Below are positions 34,701-44,640 of a DNA stretch of 64,000 nt, piece by piece (position 1 is the stretch's first letter; the number at the start of each line of letters is the position of its first letter). The stretch comes from Erythroxylum novogranatense. Taxonomy: Eukaryota; Streptophyta; Magnoliopsida; Malpighiales; Erythroxylaceae. Under the pieces are notes generated by a model. That model did not search any database and was not told where the DNA came from. It saw only the letters and a list, made by a program, of their open reading frames with translations. Location: positions 67,121,523-67,185,522 of the forward strand of contig CM057228.1 in the NCBI GenBank assembly GCA_029891385.1. Direction: 5' to 3'. The position numbers and the translations under genes are program-made.

Positions 34701-36683
34701 TTCATTCTGATAGTTTAATGCTTATAGCAAACAAACCATCAGGTAACTTGTATTACTGCAGTTTTCTGTACAATATTTGGTCATTTGCACGAGATCTCTT
34801 TCACAATTGCATCTTAGGGAATTCTGGGGTGAGGTTCAGATAAGTTGATACCTGTGTCCTGATTCAAGTTTGGGGCTTATTTGGACCAAAAAAATTTCTT
34901 TTTAGTCATTCTACATTTCATATAGACAGTCATCTAGGTTGTTTAAACTCTCCTTATTTTATTTCTTTAAATTAGAATTTTTAAAGGGGTAATGAAGCTA
35001 GGCTGTTATTGTTTATGATTCTTAAGCTTTAATGTGCGTGGAGAAGAAAAGCATCTTCCACCAAGCTTAATAATCATACAGATTAGATGACTATTCATGC
35101 ACTCATTATTATTTTTCAATTGGCCCATTACTTATATGGCTAGAACATCCAATCCAAGAGCTGGGAAGGACTTACCATCCAAATTTGATTTCGGACATTA
35201 AGTCACTGAAGTTACTCTTTTGCTTGGTTAAACTTTAAGCTGCATTAGGTAGGCCAGAGCAAAGTTAAATAAACAGAAAGATCTGCTATTACAACATGAC
35301 TTACTCCCAAGGTGACATCAAAGTGGAGATCGAGATTTTGCAGCATGAATAAAACAATTTTCCAATTGAAGGACAACAGTTTGAAAAAGAAAAATGAAAG
35401 GTGAAGACCAAATAAGAAAACATTAGGGAAAGAAAAGGACCTTTGGAAACTAAACAGATAGCTTTATAAGTTTGTTATCTGAAATTAAAAAAAAAAAATG
35501 ACTTACTCCCCTAGTCCGCTTAGAAGTTTCTAGATCTATGATTTCTTTAGCTAGAGCTCAACAATTGGTGCAACATCAAAACTGTTACTTAGATAATTTG
35601 ACCATGAAGTAGTTTATTGCCATTAACATGAATATTTGACCATCAAATGATAAGTTTCGCCACAAACGAATGCTGCATTAAATGTTTACTTTCTGGAATT
35701 TATCTTTACCAAAATGAGTGAATGATGCTGAAAAAGTCAGATTGGGAAACCTATCTTACTGCAGATCCTACTTTATCAAATATCAACAAGGAAATAGACG
35801 TAGCAGACAATAGGAGTAGTGGTCATCAGCAAGCAGGGAATGGAGGAATGCAGAAGCAAGGAAAGAGTTCTTTCACAAGTATTTTCTCCACTGAGAAGGT
35901 GACTCCATACTTCATCCTGTTTTTATATTGTGGGGTATGTGTTAAATTTGTATTTGTTTTCAAGTAATGGTGCATCTCTCAATCAATGATGCAGTACAAG
36001 TGAAGAGGATTCGAAGTACATTTTTCTCAAATATTATGCACTGGTTATTCGTTGTTCAACCTCTCTCTCTCTCTCTCTCTACTTTGCATGGAGTTGTGGA
36101 TGATGATTGCAAGATATTTTCCTTGATCATATTTATTATTGCAATAATCTGCTCATGTAGCTGAATGTGCAGCTGAAGGGCTTAGGCTCAGGACACCTTG
36201 TACCATCTACCAGCATGGCTGCTCATGCGCAGGATGAGCTAGTTGATATTGAAGAGGAAAATATGGAAGTGTTTGAAACTAATTTTGCAGGGATTGATAA
36301 GGAACCAAATACACGTGAACTTGGAAGTCTGCCATGTTTGCTTCCACCACCTCCTGTCCGTCAAAATACTTACAAACAGGTTCTTCATTTTATAACCATT
36401 TGTGGAATTAATATCATGGCTATAAGCAATTCTAATCAATTAAAAAAAAGAATGTGTTCAAGTTATGCCTAAACATGTGAATTGTGATTTGTCTTGCGAT
36501 CTAAATCTTTTCTTTATTGGGAAATTGCATTCTTCCTATATATACTATTGGTCCTTTATTGTTCTGCATCTTGTGTGCTGCTGTCAGTCACTGTTTTTTA
36601 CTCTCCTGCAGTATGTAGGTAGAGAAGAGTACCTGGATCCTGAAGGGTTGGAGGAGGAGATGGTGGATGTTGACATTGATTAG
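19733..36683 (+). CDS. CCCH zinc-finger, coiled-coil protein (type annotated in plants as CCCH domain-containing protein 13), 11 exons
   Basis: The exons join to 1263 nt (420 residues) with no stop: 19733-19859, 21386-21496, 21714-21747, 22346-22481, 22572-22628, 33624-33721, 33807-33878, 34012-34226, 35765-35898, 36173-36379, 36612-36683. All introns are GT-AG and phases match. Residues 12-29 form one CCCH finger, C-x7-C-x4-C-x3-H, starting after [12 protein letters not shown] basic Arg/Ser-rich stretch follows (about 43-100). Residues 137-220 form a Leu/Glu-rich coiled coil across exons 5-8. Exon 10 has a proline run ([10 protein letters not shown]) and the C-terminus is acidic ([12 protein letters not shown]). 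Such proteins are thought to bind RNA; the exact role is not known to me. Intron 5 is about 11 kb because of retroelements. Exon 9 could instead start at 35741 (eight extra residues, same frame). No other intact gene lies nearby. Confidence 0.88.
23314..23791 (+). repeat. Element E 5' LTR (478 bp)
   Basis: It starts TGTTACCAAGCC and ends GGCCATAACA, followed by a primer-binding site. It is closely similar to 28048-28523. Part of the LTR start also encodes the last residues of pol in the 3' copy. Confidence 0.9.
23795..23807 (+). other. Primer-binding site of element E (tRNA-iMet type)
   Basis: TGGTATCAGAGCC follows the 5' LTR after three bases. Confidence 0.85.
23819..25280 (+). pseudogene. 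Element E gag-protease remnant
   Basis: The frame starts MGDSVQEQL, meets a stop TAG at 23873-23875 after about 18 codons, and resumes with [20 protein letters not shown] change in a T-run near 24145 shifts the frame within the capsid-like part. The remainder stays open to 25423 and includes RLYERKL, a zinc-knuckle region ([14 protein letters not shown]) and the aspartic protease motif [12 protein letters not shown] near 24875. Gag would form particles and the protease would cut the polyprotein. The stop and frameshift make this copy non-functional. Confidence 0.85.
25281..28138 (+). pseudogene. Element E pol remnant: RT, RNase H, integrase, chromodomain
   Basis: A stop TAG at 25421-25423 sits just before the RT (25433-25996), which has [30 protein letters not shown] and the FFDD catalytic box. 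A frameshift near 25945 and stops near 26065 and 26493 follow. RNase H (26063-26494) has [13 protein letters not shown] and [13 protein letters not shown]. Integrase (26524-27660) keeps a [11 protein letters not shown] start and an IVSDRDATF segment. The C-terminal part (27665-28138) ends in a chromodomain-like stretch with [16 protein letters not shown] and ASWEQ. The pol stop codon overlaps the 3' LTR start region. Confidence 0.85.
28048..28523 (+). repeat. Element E 3' LTR (476 bp), fused to copia sequence
   Basis: It is a close copy of 23314-23791. It ends ATAACA and is followed by the same TTTTGGTATCAGAGC found after the 5' LTR, but then by copia leader instead of flanking DNA. Confidence 0.9.
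28575..29560 (+). pseudogene. Copia gag remnant
   Basis: ATG at 28575 starts [17 protein letters not shown]. Later frames give [19 protein letters not shown] (28839 on) and [20 protein letters not shown] (about 29110), the pattern of plant copia Gag (UBN2-type capsid). A zinc-knuckle region ([17 protein letters not shown]) is readable near 29380 after a stop at 29349. Several frameshifts and stops are present. Confidence 0.8.
29695..33110 (+). pseudogene. Copia pol remnant: protease, integrase, RT, RNase H
   Basis: The protease motif is [12 protein letters not shown] near 29703-29740. The pre-integrase motif [16 protein letters not shown] (30320 on) is followed by the integrase core ([29 protein letters not shown]). 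RT begins near 31700 with [23 protein letters not shown] and [11 protein letters not shown], and has the YVDD catalytic box near 32155. RNase H (32640-33110) has [24 protein letters not shown] and a final [15 protein letters not shown] segment. Integrase before RT marks it as Ty1/copia. Many stops and frameshifts, and the SINE insertion, inactivate it. Confidence 0.85.
30102..30297 (-). mobile_element. tRNA-derived SINE inside the copia element
   Basis: Read on the minus strand it begins TGCCCGCACGGG. A pol III A box TAGCTTGGTTGG follows (plus positions 30276-30287) and a B box GGTTCGACTCC (30232-30242), spaced as in a tRNA gene. The 17-bp flanks 30085-30101 and 30298-30314 (CAGTTATGTTAGATTCT and CAGTTATGTCAGATTCT) match at 16 of 17 positions and are the target duplication. 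The body is GC-rich against AT-rich surroundings. Confidence 0.85.
33118..33355 (+). repeat. Copia 3' LTR (about 240 bp, right border uncertain)
   Basis: A purine tract (GAGAGGGAG) ends at 33117 and the LTR starts TGTTGGATAATTATC. It contains a TATAAATA box near 33271 and an AATAAA near 33309. No second copy exists in the window. The right end is placed at a CA near 33355 by rough inverted-end similarity only. Confidence 0.6.
34422..35488. repeat. Inverted repeat in intron 8 (two arms of ~165-180 bp)
   Basis: Bases 34422-34601 and 35309-35488 are reverse complements at roughly 90% by eye, for example CTCGATCTCCACTT against its complement at 35322-35335. About 700 bases separate the arms. A transcript of this intron could fold into a long hairpin. 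No transposase or clear target duplication was seen. Confidence 0.85.
36060..36081 (+). repeat. (CT)n microsatellite in intron 9
   Basis: About ten CT units lie between exons 9 and 10 of the CCCH gene. Confidence 0.9.
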
Positions 36684-38070
36684 TGGCACAAAGGATCTTT
36701 AGCATTTTATACATCAAACTCTGGGTTAGTCTTTTTCATGTTTTTGAGATGCGGATCAAAACTAATGGTGTTCACTTATAAGTTGTTGGAAGGCATAGTG
36801 TTTGCCTTTTGTAGTAAGGTGTAGTTAAAACATTTACCTACCATTTTGGTAATAGGAACTTCAGGAATACTAAATCATGTTTTGGTTGAAATTCTGGTTC
36901 TAAGGTGTCGTATCATCTTTTAGAATTAGAGCTTTGGAGTTGTAACCATCCAAGTTGTGATCATAACTTACTGTCTCGGATCCTCGAAAGGTTGAATGTT
37001 TGTGTTGATCTGCCTAATTCCAGCTTCATGGTGTGGTAAGGTCTAATTGCTTGCATCAGAATTTGATTATTAGAAACCATTGTAGATTAGGATTGTATAT
37101 CCTTAAGCCCAGGAATAAAATCAAATATTTGCAAAAATCGTCTGCTTGTCAATTCCTGGTGTAACTTTAAAACCAAGTTTGCGTAAAATTTTCTTCTGAT
37201 AATTGAATAAATTTAGTATATCAAACACTACGTATCATCCCTGTTTCTTAGAATGCTTGTAAATTAGAAGGCTTTTTTGGAAAGATATCAGAACCATAGT
37301 ATCTACGTGTGAGATATATCCAATAATCTACCCTCGTATTTCTTAACTGTGATATTCTAATGGAACAATCTCGATTAAACAAATGGAATAGACATTTGTA
37401 TGTCGGACAAAAATAGAACATTTTTTTTTTTGGATTCGAGGAAATTCCGTAGACGGGCCAAACAGGCACACCTCTCTGAGGGTTCAACTGACACACTACC
37501 TCACAGGCGGGTCAAACAGGTGTATTTTATCATTGAGGGACTAATTAGTTCTTCATCTATAGGTAAAATTTCGGCTGCCCCAGACTTTTACAAGAGAGGC
37601 TAGCATGGAATCGAATTGTATTTAAGCCGAAGCGAAAGAGAATAAAGTTTAGAATACAAGAAGCAATTAGCTATGTATGTATGCATGTATATATATATAT
37701 ATGTATGTAAGCATGTATGTATTAAAGAATTGTCCTTAAGTCAAAAGTGAGAGAGAGTAAAAGTTTAGCATACAAGATGCTCGTTCATTCGTTCTAACAA
37801 ATATTTTTTGCTCATAAATTGCCTTTCCAATTTCGTTATAATCAAGATTAGGCAATATTTTTCTTTAATCCAAACTACACTTGTAGAAAGAGGAATAAAG
37901 TGGCATACATGTCGTTACTAAAACCAATGATTTGGATGGCTATAAGTAGCTCTGGCATAGATCTATGTAGGCTCTAGTTTCTAGATGCTATAAATTTTGA
38001 TATTCTTTGATGATAATAAAATTATGTGTTTTCCAAAGGGTAACTTTTTTTGTGTGGAAAAGTTGAAATT
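36684..38070. other. 3' UTR and gene-free flank of the CCCH gene
   Basis: The stop TAG is at 36681-36683. Candidate AATAAA signals lie near 37111 and 37206, so the transcript may end in 37.1-37.3 kb. A (TGTA/TATA)n microsatellite is at 37671-37722. The bases 37420-37620 are locally GC-richer and may be a decayed repeat, but I do not recognise it. No open frame is supported. Confidence 0.5.
37671..37722 (+). repeat. TGTA/TATA microsatellite
   Basis: Alternating 'tgtatgta', 'tatatata' and 'gcatgtatg' units run without interruption. Confidence 0.85.
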
Positions 38071-38096
38071 TTATTAAAATAATTATGAGTTTATTA

Positions 38097-38397
38097 CTTC
38101 CTCCGTTTTATAATAAAAGTCGTTTTAGATACATTTTAATTATTCAAAATAAGTGTCATTCTTGACTTTGTATGTATGTTTATAACTTTTCTTCCAAAAT
38201 TAACCTTTCATTTCTCTCTCATCTTAATTATACAAATAACAATTCCAAGACAATTTCTCTCACAATTTCATTTAAGATGCTGATTACTGAGGTAGTTTTA
38301 TGGAAGTATTAATAAGAGTATATCTATAATTTTATTAGCTTTCTTAATAAACGTGTATTTTTCTAAAACGACTCTTATTATGAAACAAAAAGAGTAG
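38097..38397. mobile_element. Stowaway-like MITE (301 bp)
   Basis: The left end CTTCCTCCGTTTTATAATA and the right end (read in reverse complement, starting CTACTC and reaching CATAATAAGAGTCGTTTTAG) form imperfect inverted repeats. TA dinucleotides flank it (38095-38096 and 38398-38399). The ends resemble the CTCCCTCCGT type of Tc1/mariner-derived Stowaway MITEs. The paralogous site at about 45981-45990 lacks it. Confidence 0.85.
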
Positions 38398-38505
38398 TAT
38401 TTTTTGTACAAAATTAATAAAAGATTCCTTAACTTATATCCATTTAATTGCACTGTTTGAAGGAGTTGTACCTTGTTGAAGAGAAAAAGATACATCAACT
38501 TACTC

Positions 38506-39115
38506 ATGGAATCGTCCAAGTAACAAAACACTATAAATTAGTCAAATTGCTCTGTCTTTCAACTCGTCAGAGTCAGTCGTTGAGTTTTCTCTCCCTCTCA
38601 CCTTCTTTGACATGTTGTGACTTCAATTTTTCCCATTTGAGCACATATTCTTCTAGTCAATCACTGACTTAAACACTATGTATTTTACCTCTACGGTAAT
38701 CCCCAGACTAAAGCAATTACTCTCACTAAGACTTCTCCACTTCCTACCTCTAATTGATCGTCTCAAATGGCCGTCATATTCCTCTAAACCTAATCATCAT
38801 TTACGCTCCTAATGATACTATTTCACTCAATATGGGCGAGTCTAGCGCAGGCTTTGATTTTCTCTCCAACAATGGAATCTGAGATGTTACCAAGTCAAAT
38901 CTGTTTACACCCGAGTTGTCAAGTTCTAACGCTGTGGCTTCACCTATTTCTTGCAAGTAACATTATTTCCTAACAAAGATTTTTGTATTGGTGTTATTAG
39001 TCGTCATGCATTTCTTAATGGGAAATCTACAACCATATTTGCAAACATATGGAAGATGAACGAAACCCACCTCTCTTGCCACCATAACTTATTCCTATTT
39101 AGTTGGTGGTAGAAA
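38506..39115 (+). pseudogene. BAHD acyltransferase pseudogene, copy 1 (5' half)
   Basis: BAHD enzymes transfer acyl groups from CoA to plant metabolites such as anthocyanins. The copy starts at ATG 38506 (MESSK) and hits a stop at codon 6. Further blocks in shifting frames match the family order: SLPLTFFD, FEHIFFY, LRLLHFLPLIDRLKWP, IIYAPNDTISLNMGESSAGF and the catalytic region RHAFLNGKS. The catalytic HxxxD motif reads HAFLN here (Asp to Asn at 39017-39019). The homology ends after about 200 codons, before the DFGWG region, so only the first half is present. It is clearly not functional. Confidence 0.8.
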
Positions 39116-39135
39116 AACCAGAAGAGAGAGTGACA

Positions 39136-39330
39136 GAAAACCAGAGGAGAGAGGAGGCAGAAAATCGATCTAATTCATGGTTGAGAGGTTATTGAACTGA
39201 CCGGTTTATTATTTAACCAGTCAGATTTTACTCTCAATGGTTATAAGTAGAAATCAAATCGAAAACCAGTTTAGTTTGTGCTTAATTGGGTCAAATTGAT
39301 TCGTCCGGTCTGATTTTTATATCATTGCTC
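39136..39330. other. Junction between BAHD copy 1 and the LINE remnant
   Basis: No coding trace is seen in this short AT-rich stretch. It should contain the 3' end of the LINE, but no poly(A/T) run marks it. Confidence 0.4.
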
Positions 39331-39746
39331 ACAACAGCCATCTGGAGGATAACTTAGGCAACAGAATAAGATTAGTTCCTCTTGTCCTAGTTGTTAATCA
39401 TATTAAGGTTTCTAAGCTAAAGCTCCTGACATTCACAACTCGTATCCCTGCAGAATCTTTGATTTCTCTCTCTCCATAGGTTATAAACTATGCAATCTAC
39501 TACCATTTGTAGGAATATGGAGTCATCCTTACACAAGTTCCATGGCTTTATGATCCATAATACAATCTCTTTCTATCCATTCAAAGGCAATATGACTCCA
39601 CACTTATCAAGAATGCCTTGGCACAAAGTTTTTTAGGAGCAACTATAATATATATGGCTGATGTATTTAGGATAGTCCTTCCATAAATTTCAACAAAGGT
39701 TGGAAAAGGCCAAGTTTTATCACAAGTTGGTAGCCTTTCCCTTACA

Positions 39747-39751
39747 GTTAG
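39747..39751 (+). repeat. Target-site duplication of solo LTR F (left)
   Basis: GTTAG matches 42978-42982 exactly. Confidence 0.95.
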
Positions 39752-42700
39752 TGTTGGGCCCCGCTTCCGAAGCTCAACGATCGCACCAAAAAAATCATAA
39801 CATAAGACGTGCACATATCACCTTATAGGGTTATTTCAATGAAATCTCTTTAACCCTCTTCGAACAGTCCTCACTTGCATGACATCTCAAGTCGCAAAGG
39901 CGAGCCCACACAACGAAATCACAATAATAATCACAATTGACTTCTTCCAAATGGTAGCCCTTAGTCTCTAGTTCATTTAGAAGCAAGAACCACCTCAATC
40001 GGAGCTTTATAACTCAAGATATGCTCAAAAATCCAAAGTATATTCATAGCCCGATCAAGTTCTCCAATCTGACCCTTCACTTCCTTTCCATAAAATTTTA
40101 TGAATTTAAATCCAATAGCTACAAATTTTTATGTAGAGGTAGAAAAACGTGTTAGGAATCTAAAGCCTCAAGAATCGCCTCATTCGGAGGTCGGACGAAG
40201 GAGTTATGACCAAAGGAATCAGATATATTCATATCTTAATTCCTATTGAACATACTTTGGCACAAACGCCATAACTCTCATTATAGATGTCAGATTAACT
40301 TCTTTCTTCGACCATTAGAAAGTAGACATCTAGGGCTAAAACTTTCATGAAGACCAAAATTTGAAATTCTGTCGTTTTGGGGGTCGAATTACATGAACCG
40401 TGTAAAAATCACACAGCCCGTGTAACCCACGGGTGGAATGGGTGTCCCTACGCTAGAAATACACGGCCCGTGTAAATTCACACGGGCAGGCCGTGTAGCC
40501 TTCGAGTAAAACAAATTTTTACCCTCCAAGACCCCTCCCAAGGGTCCTAAATCCATCCTAACTTCTCATATAATCATAATCTTGCCAAAATCCACTCTTT
40601 CGAGCCCGATATCACTTCATAAACTCAAATGGTTCGGGAATTTCGTCCTATACGACATCCTAACTTGTAATAAGCATAACTCTCAACTCCAATATCGAAA
40701 AATTTTATAATTTATAGCGTTGGAAAGCTATAAAGATGAACTACAACCTTCAAGAAGACCACTTTGGCTAATTCTACCTAGATCGATACAGTTTTTCATT
40801 AGAAGTCAGAACATACAATTTCCCTTATGAAAACTTAGCACATTCATCCCAACTAACTTCTATCACAACATCATTCCCAACCATTCATCCTCCAATTGGC
40901 ATTCATACATCACTCAACCTCAATTCATATGATTTCTTAAATTCAATAACATCTTATCAATCACTAAGCTCCTCTCTTGCTTTTCCATAATATCTCACAC
41001 ATATATAACACTCCTATTCAAAGTTTATCAACTCAAAGGATTCCCTTTTTAAGTGTGCTTAATTCCAACTCAATTAATTCATCCCATGAAACCTTTCCAA
41101 TCACCAACATCCTATTCTAAAACGAACAACAATTTACAATCTCAACGAGGAATCATATGCATACACACAAGCCATTTTCATTATCATAAATTCCAACCTT
41201 AAAAGGCATATACAGATTCAAAAGGAAGTCCTCGATTTCCTGTTCTCATTTCCATGCAAAGTAAATCATTTAAACAAACTTTATTTACAAATCAAAATAC
41301 ACATCACAAATTGAGAACAATACAAATGAATGCTCAATGTTCAACATGCTTATTAAGCTATACAAAGAATTCAAACTAGCTTAGTACGAAGGCTATCTAT
41401 CTCGAAGTTGTCCAATTGTCTTGCAAGGATCGCTAATTCTTCTTATTCTGCACCTGAGGAGTGGGGAAAAATGGGTTGAGCTTCATAGCTCAGTGGCTAA
41501 AATATTTATAGTCATTGGCATTAAACCACACAGTCAACCATATTGCCATATATATACATACATTCATGTAGGCATATTCATCAACATGAAAAGTTAGCAT
41601 TTGCAATCCACAATTCAATACCAACTCCATAATTCATAACATCATCACATAATACATATTTGAATGAAATTCAACCCAAAGCATAGCTTAGCACATTAAG
41701 ATGCAAATACACAATCAAATGGCTAGAGGGTTCCGTGAAACAAAAAGGATAAACCGAGGTTTATACCGTGAATGAAACGAGTCCATTTTTAGATCTCGTG
41801 GGCCATAAGCGGCCAGCTGGGAGAAAGCTTTTATGTCAACGTGCACGTGACTTACGAAACGGTTCCTCTCTCACCCAAACACAACTAAATTTCATGCTTC
41901 AATTCAATTATTGATAGATTCAAATTTTCATACTTTCCTTCTTTCCATTCAATCAAAATGTCATGACTCAAATTCAATGACATGACAATCATTTTCACAA
42001 TTCAATCATTCATATACAAAATGTCATGGTTAAATTCAATGGCATAACTATTATGTCACAAAGTCAATGCACAACATGAACACAACATAAAGCAATTCCC
42101 ACATCATAGAAATTTAAACAATTCGTTTAGCACATATAGCATACACAATGCATTTGCTCATTATACAATAACCATAAATAAATTACCCACATAATTACTC
42201 TTGAAAATCCAAAGTCAATTGCTTCCTTTCTCTTACTCTAGGATAGCCTCTTGATTGCCTATACACAACAAAATTCATAACTTCAATCCAATTGGAAAAA
42301 TCTCCAAATTTTCTCTTAATCAACAAAACCCCAAAATGTCATAACCCTAATTAAACACAAATCCAACCTACCCATATCTCCTATAGGTTAGAAATCACAA
42401 CACTAGCTTAGAAACTCAAAGAAATTCAAAGATTTCTCCATCTTCTTCCTCATCCACGAAAATCCCTCTCTCTCTCTAGGTTTCTCCATCCAACATAACA
42501 CAATCCCTCTTTCTTCAACAAATCAAGAAGAAAATAGGATAACTTACCTTAGAAGCTTTGATTTTCTCCTCCTTTCCACGATTCTTTCACCTTTTCTCTT
42601 GGATTTTTGACTTCTCCTTCCTTCTTCTCTATTTCTCCCACTTTTCTCTCTCTTCTCCTCTTCTCCTTGGCTTCCACGACAATGCTCCTCTTCTTCTCTA

Positions 42701-42977
42701 ATTTTTGTCATTTATTTTCCATCTTCTTTGCCCATTATGCCCCTCACTTAAAGCCCGTGTCCAACTATGCCCTTGGTTGGCTTTTAATGACCCAACTAGT
42801 TTAGTTCAATTCTAACTTCAACTAACTCTTCTTTCTAACTCCAATTCCATATTTCTAATTCTTCCCCAACAAACTCTAGTTAGGGACCAATTCTAAAAAA
42901 AAAAACAAAACAAGCATACATAAATCATTAAACAAATAATACGAAAACAAAATTGAAAACAGAATCGGGATCCAACA
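39752..42977 (-). mobile_element. Solo LTR F (3226 bp)
   Basis: The ends are TGTTGGGCCCCG and GGGATCCAACA with a perfect GTTAG duplication on both sides. No internal region is present, so it is a solo LTR left by recombination between two LTRs. On the minus strand it starts TGTTGGATCCCGATT, like LTR A, so the element lay on the minus strand. It holds a dyad cassette at 40389-40503 and the CATAACTCCTTCG-type box at about 40214-40171. Confidence 0.92.
40389..40503. repeat. Dyad cassette of LTR F
   Basis: Variants of 'acacggcccgtgta' recur about five times in 115 bases. The word is itself palindromic. Confidence 0.8.
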
Positions 42978-42982
42978 GTTAG
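42978..42982 (+). repeat. Target-site duplication of solo LTR F (right)
   Basis: GTTAG matches 39747-39751 exactly. Confidence 0.95.
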
Positions 42983-44226
42983 CCACAATAAAAATGAGAC
43001 CTTAAGGGCCAGTATTTTGTTCCAAATTATATTGTGATCCTGAGGGTTTCCTTGTAAGTTTTGGTTGTGAGTTTCTTTGAAGAGTGTCAACCAAATGGCT
43101 TTGTTCTCCCTGTAAGGATCAAGAGATTAAGTAGGGAAAAAGTCTTGCAACATACTTATAAATCTACTTGAGTGATTTCATTCTTCACTGCTAATTAGGG
43201 AATTTATTATAGAATCAAGATAGAAGAGCTTGGTAGGAGATAGGGGGATCCAAGGAGGCTTCAATTCTAATTCCAAAGAGAAGTGGTGAGGCCATTCCCT
43301 ATTTGCATATGAATGTATTGGTAAATGGAGTCTCTCAGCTTAAGAATTTGAATCTTAGTCCAAGATAAATTTATTCTCGCTTTAGTTATTCAGATTTTTT
43401 GCCTTCTTAAATAGTACCCATAGATCCATTTTACCCATAAAGAGTTCTTATCATTGATAATTCTCTATAATCTTTTAGCTAGCAGAGACTTGTTCATCAC
43501 CTGCAATGAAATAACCCTTAAGCCTCCCTCATCCCTTGGAAAGAGAAAACTATCTCTGCGATCTAGCATATGGCTTAGTGCTTATGTCACCAGTCTATAA
43601 GGAATTTCTCATAAGCTTTTGATCATCCCTACTCAGCTTTTTTTTTTGGAAGCAATAAGTGTGAGGACTGGTAGGTTGACGGGTTGTTTCGCACATATGT
43701 AATAGTTGGAGCTTTCTAGTGAGAAAGACTTATGTTTGTCTAACTTCCAACCTTTCTTCTAATAGAATCAAATAAAACTTGGTGTCCTAGTATGTAATCT
43801 TTATATAGGAGATTTAGAACTTTAAGGAGGGATATAATAGCTATTGTAGTGATAATTTATGTTTTCCTATTGATTGTTTAGTAGCTCTTTTCCTTATTAA
43901 TGCATAACCCTAAGAGTTAACCGAAATTTTCTAGGGATCTCATTAGACATTAAACGGAAGACTTGCTTACGTCATATAATAGAAGAAGATCATATGTGAA
44001 TATAAGGTGAATAATTTGCTACATAACACATTTCTTATGCAATTTAAAAAAATAATCTGTACTAATGTTTATCTAAATGATTTTAGAGAGTATTTCCATA
44101 CAAATTGTGAATAGATAAAGGTACAAAGGGTCCCCTTGCCACATACATCTTATCCCTTGAAGGACAGTGGAAGCTTCATCATTTACAAGCATATTAAATG
44201 ATGTCATACACATGATTGATCCCATT

Positions 44227-44640
44227 GATAAAGGATTATAGAATTCCCATAGCTCATAGAGAAAGTAAGATGAAATTCATTTCCACTGTGTCAAAAGCTT
44301 TATAGATGTCCACCTTAAGAGCACAATTCTTGCTAGATGTCCACTTTAAGAGAACTATTCTTTCTTGAACCTTTGACGTGATAATTCCTAAACAAGTTTT
44401 GATCTATCAAAAGCTCCGTCAATTTGCTTTTAATTAATCCAGCGATAAAGGCTTACAGAATTCCCATAGCTTTTAGACAAACTAAGATGAAATTTCATTT
44501 CACTATGTCAAAAGCTTTATGTATGCCCACCTTAAGGGCACTATTCTTGCTTAAACCTTTGACGTGATAATTCCTAAACAAGTCTTAAGCTATCAATATG
44601 TTGTCTCCTATGCATTTGTCCTCAATGAAGGTATCTTGAG
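44227..44640 (-). repeat. 217-bp tandem duplication inside the LINE RT
   Basis: Units starting 'gataaagg' at 44227 and 44444 both contain the RT motif A region (KVDIYKAFDTV and KVGIHKAFDIV on the minus strand). Normal LINEs have one copy of this motif. Confidence 0.75.
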
